Positions 33,290 to 44,154 of a stretch of DNA of 64,000 nt are shown here, piece after piece. A program made the translations under genes and the position numbers. A model generated the notes under the pieces. It did no database searches. It was not told the origin of the DNA and saw only the letters and a program-made list of their open reading frames with translations. Position 1 is the first letter of the stretch, and each line of letters begins with the position of its first letter. Source of the stretch: Cercospora beticola (taxonomy: Eukaryota > Ascomycota > Dothideomycetes > Mycosphaerellales > Mycosphaerellaceae); contig NC_088941.1 of assembly GCF_033473495.1 (NCBI RefSeq), positions 1,364,001-1,428,000 of the forward strand. Reading direction: 5' to 3'.

Positions 33290-34363
33290 TTACTTCTTTT
33301 GTTTCTTGGCCGGAGGACCAACATCGCTCTGTCGCTTACCCTTACCACCCTTATCCCCAACAAGCGCTCTGATATCCACAGGCTGATCATCCCCCTCCTC
33401 ATCGTCCTCATCCATATCCTCAAAATCCATCTCAGACAACTCCGCATCATCCATCTCTTGCGCCTGCGTGAAATACTTGATCGCATTAGGCCAAATCTCC
33501 TCCGCCAAAGTCGTAGCCAAATCATCCCCATTATCAAACACCTCCACAGCCTGATCACCATACATCTCCTCCTCATCATCATCCTCTTCTTCCTCAGGCA
33601 TCTCAACCTTCTCCCCCTTCTTCCTCTTCTCCAATCTCGCCTGATGCTCTTTCTCCGCTTTCTCCGCCTCCTCAGCGCTGACCCATCGTCGACTACTCAC
33701 AAATCCAAACCAGCTGAAAAAAGAAGTATTCTGTCCATTCGAATGCTCCAATTTCTTCTTCAAAGCAGTATACTCGGGCAATCCCTTATTCGTCAAATCC
33801 CCCGTCTTCTTCCTCGCTTCGAATAATGCGACAGCAGCATCCGTCAACCCTTCAGTCAAATCTTGACCTTTTTTCCAGGTGATTTTTACGGGTTCGGAAA
33901 CGAGTCCTACCCAGCCGTCACTTGCGCGACGATACCAGAATTTCTTCTCTAGGACTTTGTTCTCGAATGCGTCGTTTTCTTTGAATTCGAAAGTGATAGT
34001 GACGGAACGTGGGTGGCCTTGTGGAGTGGAGTCGAGTTCGTGACGGGAGACGGAGATGTTGGTGAGGCTTTCGGCGAAGATTTTGGAGTCTTGAGGGTGG
34101 ACGAAGCCGTCGATTTCGGGTGGGGAGGCTTCGATTACGAGGGGCCAGAAGTTGGGGATTTTGGTGATTGCGGTGGCGCGTTTGCTGTAGGCGGCTTTGC
34201 TGAGTTCGTATTGCTTTTTCACTAGAGAGCTTCTGTTAGCTGGGTGAAGGGAGGGAAGGTAAGTTGGGCGCATACTGATTTCATTGTCGATTTCTTCGAA
34301 CTCGCTCTCGATGGAGGCGAGCTCCTCGTAGGTGACTTGGGAGATTTCTTCGTTTTCGGCCAT
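33290..34363 (-). CDS. NAP/SET-family histone chaperone (Vps75-like)
   Basis: Two exons on the minus strand, 34363-34276 and 34221-33290, with a 54-nt intron (GTATGCG...GCTAACAGAAGCTCTCTAG); 339 aa. The first ATG is at 34363; the frame itself reaches back to a TTG. The intron is a multiple of three and contains no stop, so the unspliced frame stays open, but its branch site and acceptor are textbook. The domain begins with a dimerisation helix (TYEELASIESEFEEIDNEI), then KRATAITKIPNFWPLVIEAS and the NAP core with WKKGQDLTE and FFSWFGF. After this comes a long Glu/Asp-rich region, and the tail ends in PPAKKQKK, a likely nuclear localisation signal. NAP/SET proteins bind H3-H4 or H2A-H2B; Vps75 cooperates with the acetyltransferase Rtt109. 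SET versus Vps75 orthology is not resolved. Confidence 0.88.
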   Translation of the reverse strand: MAENEEISQVTYEELASIESEFEEIDNEISMRPTYLPSLHPANRSSLVKKQYELSKAAYSKRATAITKIPNFWPLVIEASPPEIDGFVHPQDSKIFAESLTNISVSRHELDSTPQGHPRSVTITFEFKENDAFENKVLEKKFWYRRASDGWVGLVSEPVKITWKKGQDLTEGLTDAAVALFEARKKTGDLTNKGLPEYTALKKKLEHSNGQNTSFFSWFGFVSSRRWVSAEEAEKAEKEHQARLEKRKKGEKVEMPEEEEDDDEEEMYGDQAVEVFDNGDDLATTLAEEIWPNAIKYFTQAQEMDDAELSEMDFEDMDEDDEEGDDQPVDIRALVGDKGGKGKRQSDVGPPAKKQKK

Positions 34364-34889
34364 GGTGAGTTGTGTAACCAATTGGATAAGTTATTGTAGT
34401 AGGAGGTATGTAGAAGAGTTTGGGAGGAGGAATGGTTTGAAATGTCGCTCAACATTTTTTGTCTTTCCAAGCATGGACCCTGAATTGAGCTCGGACGGCA
34501 GCGACGTCAAAGTGTGAAGTCACCGCCTCGGCCTCCTGCTTCCTGTGCTCCGAGTTTGCGCAACTGACGACGAGTCGTTACTGTTACTGAGCGACATGGC
34601 TGTGGCAGCGTGTACGAGTGACAGCGACACGCCGTTCTGTGCAGCCGCAACACGCGCAGCTGTCCAAGCTCCAGCGAATCGTGGAGAGATGGCGCACGTC
34701 TGGAGCTGCGGGCGTGGCAGCTCGGCCAACGACGAAGCGAGAAAATGGCGATGATTAGCGTCAAAAATCGATTTCTGCAATCACGCCAACACGTGATGAC
34801 GGTGGAGAAGAGCTGTTCCTCTCTCTCATCGCCATCCGACTTCTGCTCGTCCTGCTCACACGACCAAGTTTGCTCGAGATAGCACCGCC
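34364..34889. promoter_or_regulatory. Shared divergent promoter, NAP-family gene / solute symporter
   Basis: The 526 bp between two ATGs contain both promoters. No TATA box or other distinct element is evident. Confidence 0.4.
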
Positions 34890-37063
34890 ATGGGCCAGCC
34901 GTCGAACCCCGCGAGCAACGCGCTCATCTACTGCACATATGCAGCCTTCCTGTACCACACGCACCGCCCCACCTGACGTTGTGTCGCCACTGACCTGGTC
35001 TGCAGCGCCTTCGGCCTCTTCATCGCCTGGAGACTGCGTGGGCAGTCGGCGGGAGAATGGCTCTCTGCCAATCGCACTCAGAAGGGTATACACGAGCAAT
35101 TTCGCACTTCAGTATTTGACTTCATCTGAAAGGAACGCACTGACTCATGTCCTAGCCCTCCCTTTGGCCTTGAACTTCATCGCGTCTGGTGAGTGTGGCT
35201 ATCAGGCTACCACGCCATTGCGAAGCGGCAAGACATGATCGCAAAGAGAGTCCGAGACTCTTGTCACGACCATCTACTTAAGGTTCGTAAGCATACATTT
35301 GACGGCGCCATGCTTTCGGCGAGCTCTACTGTGATGAGCAGAACTCGTCGAGAGTATGGTGTGCAGCACTGCGGGCGCCGAATGCTAGTCCATCACCCCA
35401 TCATCACGTGTCCAACTTCTGCACACCCTGCGGAAGAGACACGCTGAGGTCGGGTGGTGGATGAATGCAGGAAGCTGAGATGTTACCGCTATGAGTCGAT
35501 CAAGTTAATGCTTGCGGGACCAAGGGCTGCCACTTCTACCCCCATTCCTCTCCTGTGAACTAACATACTGACTTCACACTCAGCTCTGGGATCCGGTATC
35601 CTATTCACTTATCCCAATATCGCAGCACTCGCAGGACTCCATGGCTTGTTGGTCTATGCCCTTTCTTCAGGTCTGCCTCTGCTCATCTTTGCGGCTCTCG
35701 GACCGATCATCAGGAGAAAGTGTCCAGATGGCTTTGTCCTTACGCAATGGACGCGTGAACGATATGGCACCATCACGGCAATCTACCTGAGCTTCTTCAC
35801 GTCAGTCAATCACCAATCGTCACGCCTGCTCGTCACTAACGTCCACCCAGCTGCGCCACCATCTGGCTCTACATGGTCGCTGAGCTCTCGGCCCTTCAGC
35901 AAGTCGTCAATCTCCTCACTGGTATGAACGGCTTGCCCGCCGTCATTGTACAGTGCGCAATCACCACAACATACACCGCCATGGGAGGCTTCCGCGTGTC
36001 CTTTGTGACAGACAATATCCAAGGAGCCATGGTGCTGCTGTTCCTCATTGTCGGCACAATCACGATTGGAGCTACTGTCGATATCGACAGATCTTTGATC
36101 CCTGTCTCGCAGTACCTCGAGCCGAATCTGCTGGGTTGGCAGCTTCTTTACATTCTGCCAGTTGCTATCCTGACCAACGACTTCTTCCTGTCTGCCTTCT
36201 GGCTGCGCGCATTCGCTGCCAAGACGGATAAGGATCTCTACATTGGTGTGAGCATCGCCGCTGTCGCTGTGACTATCATTGCGACTCTCGTCGGCGTCTC
36301 TGGTCTCATCGCAGGTTGGTCTGGAGTGCTTGGCAATCCACCAGTGGCCACAGGCATTGAATTGTTCACCTTGCTGGGCACTCTTCCGGCTTGGGTCGTC
36401 GGCTTCATCCTGGTCATGGTTGTCACTCTTTCCACAGCCGCATTCGACTCTCTGCAGTCCGCCCTGGTCTCCACTGGATCCAACGACTTCTTCCGCAACA
36501 AGCTCAACATTTGGTGGGTCCGCGCCATTGTGGTTGTCCTGATCGTGCCGACTGTGGTCGTTGCGCTCCGGAGTCCTAGCGTCCTCCAGATCTATCTCAT
36601 CTCCGATATCATTTCTGCTGCGGTCATTCCATGCTTGGTCATCGGCTTGAGTTCCAAGGCCTACTTTTGGCGTGGATTTGAAGTCGTCGTTGGTGGTGTT
36701 GGCGGCATCCTCGCCGTTTTCCTATTTGGTCTGGTCTTCTACGATGGCGACGCTTCGCGCGCTGGCAACCTCCTGATCCTCAGCGAAGGCCTCTATGCTA
36801 GTGACTGGTCGGTCTTCGGCGTTTTCGTCGCAGCTCCTGTCGGCGGTCTGCTTTTCGCGATCGCCGCTTGCATACTCAGACTCAGTGTGCAGTATGCTTT
36901 GGCACAATCCAGAGGACATCGCTTCACAGGACTTGACCGCCCGGCTGCCCCTGATGCGGCGTTCGATCCTTCCGACCGTGACAGCATTCATCGCACCGAC
37001 TACGGAACTACCACTATCGACGGTAGCAAGGGAGGCGTCGCTGTTCAGGGAAAGTTCTTCTAA
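34890..37063 (+). CDS. Sodium:solute symporter (SSS/SLC5) family transporter
   Basis: Five exons: 34890-34951, 35006-35085, 35156-35188, 35584-35800 and 35851-37063, giving 534 aa. Introns are 54, 70, 395 and 50 nt, all GT..AG, and the summed exons keep one frame. The spliced N-terminus reads MGQPSNPASNALIYCTYAAF, LAFGLFIAWRLRGQSAGEWL, SANRTQKALPLALNFIAS and ALGSGILFTYPNIAALAG, which fits the family well. The rest gives about twelve further membrane segments, including FTCATIWLYMVAELSALQQV, GGFRVSFVTDNIQGAMVLLF and FDSLQSALVSTGSNDFFRNK. SSS proteins couple solute uptake to Na+ or H+; in fungi, related Dur3 carries urea and polyamines. The substrate here cannot be read from the sequence. The 395-nt third intron is far longer than any other in the window. 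Confidence 0.85.
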
Positions 37064-37897
37064 GACTTCAACGACAGATCACCAACCAGAATCTCGGCAA
37101 CAAGAGTAGCCGGAAACGACAATCACGGGCAGAACTGCGAGCCCTGCTACTACTCAGCATGTACATAGTCATTCGCTTCGCGAGCATTGCTTTTGCCACG
37201 TGGGCTAGATTGCGCTTTCGCCACAAGGCAGAACGGAATCCGGCATTTGCAATATCAGACCTGTTCCTACTTCCTTTGCTTCGACTGTCTCTGTACAGAG
37301 ACGCATGTCCACGTTCCGCTTTGGTTTGTAAGTGAAGGAATCAAACCTTCGAAGCGCTTCGGAGTGCCTGAATCTTGCATGGAGAGATTCATGAGTGCGA
37401 GCCTACCTGGTGTCCGGTTCTAACTAATCTACACACGTGGACGCCCTGGAACGATCAAAGGTAGCGTGCGCCACGTGCGTGCTTCCTTTCCTTCGCCATC
37501 ACAGCAATGCCACTGGATCCAAATAAGCTCGATTCCTGCTCGCTCATCAGCCAATCACGAGGAACTATGAGTAGGGCGTTCTGCAATACCACTTACACTC
37601 CGATCCTTAGAACCAGCTCGAGTGCGTACTGCTCATCAGACAAGGCTCCGATTGCGTCGTACGACACGAGATTTCAATAGACTTGAAGGGATACGAGATC
37701 AACATTCGACCATAATGCGCCACAGATTCAATCTGCACTTATAATGCTCATTCGACGCCATAGACTTGCATAGCCCGATCTGACGAATCAGTATGTTGAC
37801 TGCGGCGCGCAATGGTAGGGGTATAAAGATAGGTAGGAGCTAGACGCTCCGTCTTCGACATCTTCTCCGAAAATTCGGACAAAGTCTTACCGTCAGC
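37064..37897. other. Intergenic region upstream of the beta-lactamase-like gene
   Basis: About 830 bp with no gene. The right end carries a TATAAA box. A short hairpin at 37334-37350 (GAAGG/CCTTC) was inspected as a tRNA remnant and rejected. Confidence 0.5.
37822..37827 (+). promoter_or_regulatory. TATA box of the beta-lactamase-like gene
   Basis: TATAAA in the context GGGGTATAAAGATAGG, 71 bp before the ATG at 37898, a spacing that allows a short leader. This is the clearest TATA box in the window. Confidence 0.5.
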
Positions 37898-39746
37898 ATG
37901 AAGACTACACAGACCTTCCTAGCATCATTGCCTCTCCTATCTTTCTCCTGGGCATCACCCTGTCCCATCCTCGGGCCTCCATATCCCACTCCACAGCGCT
38001 TGAGCACCAGTCAAGCTTTCCAAAACGGCACTAGAAAGCTTGATGACTTGATCAATCAAGCCCTGCAGAATGCTTCTTTCTTTTCTGAATATGCGATGAG
38101 TGGTCCACTTTCCAATGGGACTTTCTCTTTGAGCATCTTCAGCACCGCTCAACCTGATACTCTCCTCCATGAGTTCCACTACACTTCCTCAGAAGTGGCC
38201 AACAGCCAAGAAGGGCTTCACACAGTGGATGCGAATTCGATCTATCGCATTGGAAGTGTGTCCAAGTTGTTGACTGTGTACACTTTTTTGATTCATGAAG
38301 GGTTTACAAGAGATGGAGAGTCGGTTGCTAGATATATTCCTGAGCTTGCTGAGATTGCAAAAGGCGACTTGATGTCCGACAACGGAAGATTGGTGAATTG
38401 GACTGATGTTACGGTCGGGGATCTGGCGAGTCAGCTTGGGGGCATAACGAGGGATTGTAAGTTGACTCGCTGTTGTGAAGTCGGGAACAAACAACTGATA
38501 TTGACACGCAGTGGGACTGAACGACAACGATGAAGTACCTGGCGTCCCTCCGTTACCAGCTGGCGAAGTCGCTCTATGCGATCACTCAGATCAGAAGGCA
38601 TTTCCATGCTCTGTTAAGGAGTATCTGGATCGATTCGCCACAGTGCCAGCCGAATGGAATCCAGCGCATACACCGACTTATAGCAATGCTGGCTTTTTCC
38701 TACTCGCTCTGGTGCTGGAACGTATCACGGGCAAGTCGTTTCCAGAGCTCATGCAGCACAGTCTCATCGAGCAGCTGGGTCTGAATAGCACGAGTTACTA
38801 CGCGCCCAATTCGACGACTCGGGCTGTCATTCCAGTCAATGATACAGTTGCTATGTGGTCTCTCGACATAGGACCAGTTGCCCCGTAAGTCATTGACAGC
38901 GGAAGGAAAATCATGTCAATCAGAAGCTGACTACGAACCAGATCTGGCAACTACTACACCTCCACCTACGACTTCGCCACAATCGGCCGTTCGATTCTCA
39001 ATTCCTCAATCTTATCACCAAGCCTTACGCGACGCTGGTTGAAGCCTCGCACATTCACCACAGCCGCATCTCCAGCATTCGACGCAGTCGGGGCGCCCTG
39101 GGAGATCATCCGCTTTCGAGACCATGAGCGGGTCGTAGATCTCTACACCAAAGACGGCGACGTGGGCGCCTACCACGCCAGTTTGGTCCTGATTCCAGAT
39201 TACAACGTCGGCTGGACGATCCTCACCGCAGGGACAAAGAGCACTGGAGTACGTGAAGGGCTCAACACACTCATGTACGAAACTATCCTCCCTGCTCTCG
39301 AACAAGCAGCTCGCGAAGAAGCGAATAAACATTTTGCTGGGACTTACGAAGCTATCTCTCCAACAAACTCCACCACCCCTCCAGCAACAGCAATCTTCAC
39401 AACAGACTCCCACTCCGGCCTCAAAATCTCCTCCATCATGATCGGCGGAATCGAACAAACCACAACTCAAGATTCACCCAAAGCGAAACTCGATTGGAGA
39501 CTTTTTCCCAGTGATCTCTACAATGATGGCAAACACGTCGGATTCACAGCTGCTGTGTCGACTATTTACACTGACAAAAACACCAAAGTCTTCGCTGCAA
39601 ATACTTGTGCCAGTTGGTTGAGTGTCGGAACTCCGTCGTACGGGAGTTTGGGGCTGTTAGATTTTGTTTTTGAGGTTGATGAGGAAGGGAGAGCAGTGAG
39701 CGCTTATGCGAAAGGCTTTCGCATGAAGTTTGTGAAGAAATATTGA
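37898..39746 (+). CDS. Secreted serine beta-lactamase/transpeptidase-like hydrolase
   Basis: Three exons, 37898-38456, 38512-38884 and 38942-39746, with introns of 55 and 57 nt (phases 1 and 2); 578 aa. The N-terminus is a signal peptide (MKTTQTFLASLPLLSFSWAS). The class C beta-lactamase fold shows its SxxK motif in YRIGSVSKLLT (Ser nucleophile and Lys) and its YxN motif in PTYSNAGFFLL. The first splice joins GGITRD to LGLNDNDEVPGVPPL and the second joins IGPVAP to SGNYYTSTYDFATI. The C-terminal 200 residues form the extra beta-rich domain seen in the fungal ARB_00930-like group. Fungal members are esterases, amidases or peptidases rather than antibiotic resistance enzymes, some of them in secondary metabolism. 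The substrate is unknown. Multiple Asn-x-Ser/Thr sites fit secretion. Confidence 0.88.
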
Positions 39747-40154
39747 TGACCATGCGGGGGATGTTTGAGATGATTCTCGTGGAACTCATAGACCCGGTGA
39801 ATACAGAAGCAGTCGGCAAATGCCGGAATGGATACAACTCAGAGAGCGCATGACAAGTGTACAATTGCCTTCGGCTTGTCAAGTAATTTTATCATCAGTT
39901 CGAGTTTTGTTTTCCGGCCCTATAGCCAATGCTACAGAAATAAAACCAATCAACCAGAAGTACACCTCCAACGCCACGCTTATGAATCAAACCCATGATC
40001 ATCATCCTCGCATCGGCCAGTTGCGCGGCACGTCGTCCGAGCGTGTACCTGCCCGATTTCTACGTCTCATCACCAGGTTCTGTTCCTCCTCAGAGAGCCT
40101 GTGGGAACGGTACAAGAGAGGCGAAATCACACCAGGTGTCTCATTAATCATGTA
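39747..40154. other. Intergenic region, convergent 3' ends
   Basis: About 400 bp between the beta-lactamase-like gene and POP2. Nothing is recognised in it. Confidence 0.45.
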
Positions 40155-41642
40155 CTAGCGCTGATTGTAACCCTGGTATGCATATGGGTTCGGCTGCTGG
40201 CCGGGAGTCTGTGCATTAATTGCCGCGTGTCCTGTGGTCGGCGTGCTTGGATTGCCGGAAGGTGTGAAGTTGGGCGCGTTGCCGCCAAGACCAGAGAGGC
40301 CACCTCCTGTACCATTCGTCTGCCCAGGCGTGTTGTGCGCGGCAAGAAAATCTTCGCGGATTTGTTGTGATGCAGGGGCAGGGACGCCGTGCAAACCATA
40401 GATCTGATCCGACAAATCGTCTTCCAACTCGCCGCCAAAGACTTTGGAGCGTAAAGCCCAGAAGACTGATCCAGTCAGCCAGGCGTCGCTTCCTGCAGTA
40501 TGAGCAACGCCGACTCTTTGGCATGCGAGCTCATCGGCGAGATCGTTGAGCCCAGACTTGCTACCCAAACGGTCAACGATCTGTTGCCCTGACTCCGACA
40601 GCAGCCCACTGGCGCGCTTCCTTTGCGCATGTCGCAATAGGAACTTGATGTCCCAAAGTTTTGGAAAGAAGGTCTTCACGAGATCGAAGAATTCGGTCTG
40701 GTCGACAGGAAGAGCGTCGTTTGACAGTAGCTTGATGAGATAGCCAAAGTCGTATCCGGAGTGAAAACTGAGCCAGTGAACATCTTCGTTGAAGCATAAA
40801 CCAGAGGTTGTCAAGAGTGCACCAAAAGCTTCGTGGTTGATTCCTTGCGAGGCATGTAGTGCGAAGTTGACACCTGCTTGCTGTAACAGCGAGATGGATG
40901 ATTCAGCGTACATGTCTTCCTCCAGGTTGAAAGCGAAGTTGAAGACCCATGTGCAAGGGATGTTCTGGTTCGCGAGCGGGTGATTGTAGCCTTGAAACTT
41001 GCCCGTCTGCTGGGACAAGCTCGAGTCCTGTTGGGGCGGTAATTGCCCATCTTCGGTATATAGCGTGATGCCAATCTGTATAGGCTTCAGGATGTCCACG
41101 TTACACCTGAGCGTCTGGTAATGATATTCGGCCTTGCTACCTGCAAAGTTCCCTATCGGCCTCGCTACGATACCTGGAAATTCGGCGTCCATAGCGACGT
41201 ACGGGTACCTCTGGATCAGCTGTCGAAGCATGTGCATCTCCGTGTCCAGGTTGTGTCTCCAGACCTCGCGGATTCGCGCCGCCTGACCGGTTTTTGGTAG
41301 CCCCATTCCTTCCACCTGATTCCCTTCTTGCATGGCAGCGCCTCGAGCGAAGCCTGCTTGTGCAGCAGCTGATCCTAGGCCTTGCCCTGGCCCACCCAGA
41401 ATGCCGCCATTGAAAGTCGCTGTCCCAGCCGAAGCACTGAATGCTGATGCGCCGAGCGTGCCATATGGTGAGCTGGGATTAAAGGGCGAGATGCCGCCGT
41501 TCAGTGCGCTGTTGCCGAAGGACTGGTAATTGGGGATATGTGCCGACTGCGACTGCGATTGATAGTGTTGATGCTGCTGGTTGAGGTTGACGAAGGGATT
41601 CGATGGCTGCGATATGTGCATCCGGCCGACAGGAGGAGCCAT
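40155..41642 (-). CDS. POP2: CCR4-NOT complex deadenylase Pop2/Caf1
   Basis: Single exon on the minus strand, 495 aa from the ATG at 41642 (GACAACATGGCTCC). The frame is open up to 41834 but starts there with GTG; an alternative ATG at 41807 would add 55 residues of no known domain and lie 46 bp from the divergent gene. The first 115 residues are Gln/Ser/Gly-rich. The DEDD nuclease domain follows: REVWRHNLDTEMHMLRQLIQ, YPYVAMDAEFPG (D152 and E154), FHSGYDFGYLIKLL and VGVAHTAGSDAWLTG. It removes poly(A) tails in the CCR4-NOT complex. The C-terminal 100 residues are Gly/Pro/Asn-rich. All four acidic residues appear to be kept, so it should be active. Vts1-type proteins, one of which is encoded at 5.8 kb, recruit this complex in yeast. 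Confidence 0.92.
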   Translation of the reverse strand: MAPPVGRMHISQPSNPFVNLNQQHQHYQSQSQSAHIPNYQSFGNSALNGGISPFNPSSPYGTLGASAFSASAGTATFNGGILGGPGQGLGSAAAQAGFARGAAMQEGNQVEGMGLPKTGQAARIREVWRHNLDTEMHMLRQLIQRYPYVAMDAEFPGIVARPIGNFAGSKAEYHYQTLRCNVDILKPIQIGITLYTEDGQLPPQQDSSLSQQTGKFQGYNHPLANQNIPCTWVFNFAFNLEEDMYAESSISLLQQAGVNFALHASQGINHEAFGALLTTSGLCFNEDVHWLSFHSGYDFGYLIKLLSNDALPVDQTEFFDLVKTFFPKLWDIKFLLRHAQRKRASGLLSESGQQIVDRLGSKSGLNDLADELACQRVGVAHTAGSDAWLTGSVFWALRSKVFGGELEDDLSDQIYGLHGVPAPASQQIREDFLAAHNTPGQTNGTGGGLSGLGGNAPNFTPSGNPSTPTTGHAAINAQTPGQQPNPYAYQGYNQR

Positions 41643-41852
41643 GTTGTCGGCGGTTATGTGTTGTTGGAGTCGAGACAGAGCTGCAGCACTCGCGTGCGGA
41701 AGACGCAGCTGTCGCGACTGCCCAGATGGAACAAGGTTCATGTCGCGGCTTGGCACTTCCGAGCAGCTCGACGCCAGATCCCGCCGACGATCACGACCAC
41801 CACCCATTGACCTCCCAGCGCGCCTGCAATCCACCTTTCAAACACAGCAGCA
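41643..41852. promoter_or_regulatory. Compact bidirectional promoter, POP2 / complex I subunit
   Basis: Only 210 bp separate the chosen ATGs, so the two promoters overlap. No TATA box is seen. Confidence 0.45.
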
Positions 41853-42169
41853 ATGGCACCCAAGCCAAATCTCACGGGCTTTGACCCGGCAAAGTTCGCC
41901 GCAGCTGCCGGGCAGCCAAAGAACGACCCGTGGGCACGAGCGTACGTTGGCGACGAGGTTGTAAGAAGGAGGGCTGGACGGCATACTAACGGATGCGCAG
42001 TGAGGCATGGAGATATACTGGACCTTTCACACGAGGGAACCGCTTCAAGGGCTCATTTCCTGGCCTCGGAATCGCGACAGTAGCATTTGCAGGCTATCTG
42101 GTATACGAGCAGATGTTCATGACAACATCACGCGGGCATGGCGATGGACACGGAGAAGGACACCACTAA
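41853..42169 (+). CDS. NADH:ubiquinone oxidoreductase B12/NDUFB3-type subunit
   Basis: Two exons, 41853-41941 and 42001-42169, with a 59-nt phase-2 intron (GTACGT...ATACTAACGGATGCGCAG); 85 aa. The spliced protein reads MAPKPNLTGFDPAKFAAAAG, QPKNDPWARAEAWRYTGPFT and RGNRFKGSFPGLGIATVAFA, then a membrane segment with GYLVYEQMFM and a His-rich tail ending GHGEGHH. This matches fungal NDUFB3/B12 accessory subunits of respiratory complex I, which have one membrane helix in the inner mitochondrial membrane. The unspliced first exon would run into an unrelated frame. Confidence 0.88.
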
Positions 42170-43249
42170 AGAGGGCAATGCGAGGATATTCGGCAAATGT
42201 ATAGTGCTTCGCTGCATGGAACTGGCGTTCAATCGGGTGGAGTGACTTCCACGACAACATAGGAAGATGTGTTCATGGGGAAGAGCAGGCTGCGAGGCGC
42301 AACGAGTGGCACTGGGCACGACAAGCAGGCCCGTAAACTGGCGCTCGAATGCATAAGATTCTGCTGCGACAGCTACATCAGATTCAAAGCACCGCACATA
42401 GCCCACGAACAACCCGTCCGAACGCCAAATGCTAAGTGGACACTTCCCACATGACAGCATCTGTCGAGCTGCGCAACCAACTATCAGTAGGTGAAAGACT
42501 TTGTGAACACTAACGCGATGCATACTCTGCACTCCTGAGCCATCGTAGCTGAGTCAACAGCCCAGGTGGACTGCCAGAACACCTCAGCTTCGCGTCGATT
42601 ATGCGTTCATTCAATACAACCTCACGCTCACGCTACGATTGCGTTTCATCCCACTGGAATGATGCGATCACTACTGTACAGCTCGTAGAAAATGCCGTTG
42701 CTTAATTGTCAAGTCGATGGCCGATGACTGGCTTCCACCCCGGCTTGCTAAGACCAGTGGGGATGTGGAGTCTTCGAGTACAAATCGCAGTAGAACAGCA
42801 TCAGTTGGCTGCAAGTTTTCAGATCATTCTAGGTATATCTTATGCATATCCCGTCAGTTGCTTGAGCAGCACGAACAAGGGCTTTTGTTAGTGATGAGCT
42901 AGGAACAGTCAGTGAACTGTAGCCAGTATATACGCATTTGGAGACATATTCGTCAGATTTTGGCGGAACGGAAGCAATGAAACTGAACCTACGAATGGAG
43001 TCTTAATTGATGCACACTGATTATGTTCACTGGGTCTGGAGTCCGTGCGCTGTTTGATGCACGAACATGAACTAGCTTGGCTGTGTGCGCGACCAGTCAA
43101 AATTAGCGTGGAGCAGGACCCCTGATCGCAGCTGATCGCGTGTGGAAATCTGGCAGGGGCCAGCATTGACGATCGAGACAACTGGTGAACCTGACGACCG
43201 ACCGACCACCACCACTTCGATCCTTGCTTCTCGATTCTTCGTCACCGCG
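42170..43249. other. Intergenic region without recognisable gene
   Basis: About 1.1 kb. Only short patternless frames are present (for example 42128-42532 -). No repeat or RNA gene is recognised. Confidence 0.5.
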
Positions 43250-44008
43250 ATGTTGTTCAGCACCACCGTCCTCGTGGGCCTGCTCGCCTCCTACGCATCC
43301 GCAACGGCCCTCACGTACAAACTCACACCCAACGAGAAGGAGTGCTTCTACACATACGTCGACCAGCAGAATGCAAAGGTCGCTTTCTATTTCGCGGTTC
43401 AGAGTGGTGGAGACTTCGACAGTGCGTAGCATGCGAAAGACTTGGGCAGATAAGCGCTGGAGGGCTAATATTGGGCAATAGTCGACTACACTGTGTTCGG
43501 ACCAGACAAGCAGCCAGGCCGGGAAAAGATAGTGCTCGATGGACAGAAAGAGCGACAAGGCGACTACGTATTCACGGCCACGGAGACTGGCGAATACCGC
43601 TTCTGCTTCGACAACTCCATTTCCACTTTCTCCGACAAGGTGGTAGACTTCGAGATTGCGGTATGTTCAAATCCAGCGCAGTCCGGCAGCTTCGCAAGAC
43701 TAACAACATGCGATCAGGTCGAGAACGAGCCTCGAGCAAACCTCCCACAAAAAGCTGGTGCATCCCCGGATCAGCTCAGCGGCGTCGAAGAGACCATCCT
43801 CAAACTCTCCGGCCAAGTGTCAACACTCACAAGGCAACAAAAGTACTTCCGCACGCGCGAGAACCGCAACTTCAGCACAGTCCGAAGCACTGAAAAGAGA
43901 ATATTCAACATGAACATCATGGAGACAGCCTTCATGATCGCCATGGCAGGTCTACAAGTCTTCATCGTGAAGATGTTCTTCACAGGCGGCCGAAAAGGAT
44001 ACGTTTGA
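43250..44008 (+). CDS. p24/emp24 family COPII cargo receptor (GOLD domain)
   Basis: Three exons, 43250-43421, 43482-43660 and 43718-44008, with introns of 60 nt (phase 1) and 57 nt (phase 0); 213 aa, the usual p24 length. The signal peptide is MLFSTTVLVGLLASYASATA. The GOLD domain runs LTYKLTPNEKECFYTYVDQQ, then AFYFAVQSGGDFDIDYTVFG, to GDYVFTATETGEYRFCFDNS; its two cysteines form the usual disulfide. Next come a coiled coil (VEETILKLSGQVSTLTRQQK), one membrane helix (METAFMIAMAGLQVFIVKMFF) and a short tail, TGGRKGYV. The second intron is a multiple of three without a stop; leaving it in would insert 19 residues between FEIA and VENEP. Its branch site (ACTAACA) and acceptor are good, so splicing is favoured. 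p24 proteins package GPI-anchored and other cargo for ER-to-Golgi traffic. Confidence 0.9.
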
Positions 44009-44154
44009 GGGACGAGTCAAAGATATGCCATTGCGCTGGTCGCTGTAGATTGTCATGCCATAAACCAGGACGAGACGAGACAAGACAAGCAGACATTTGA
44101 ATATAATCAAAAAAGTTCCAAAAACAAATCGACCCTTTCACAGCCTCCATTTCT

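Noticed and set aside
37334..37350. A GAAGG-loop-CCTTC hairpin that resembles a tRNA T-arm on the minus strand
   Set aside because: No matching acceptor stem, anticodon arm or A box lies at the right distance.
5759..41642. Vts1, Pop2 and Argonaute as a functional mRNA-decay gene cluster
   Set aside because: They are 17 and 14 kb apart with many unrelated genes between them; shared biology alone does not make a cluster.
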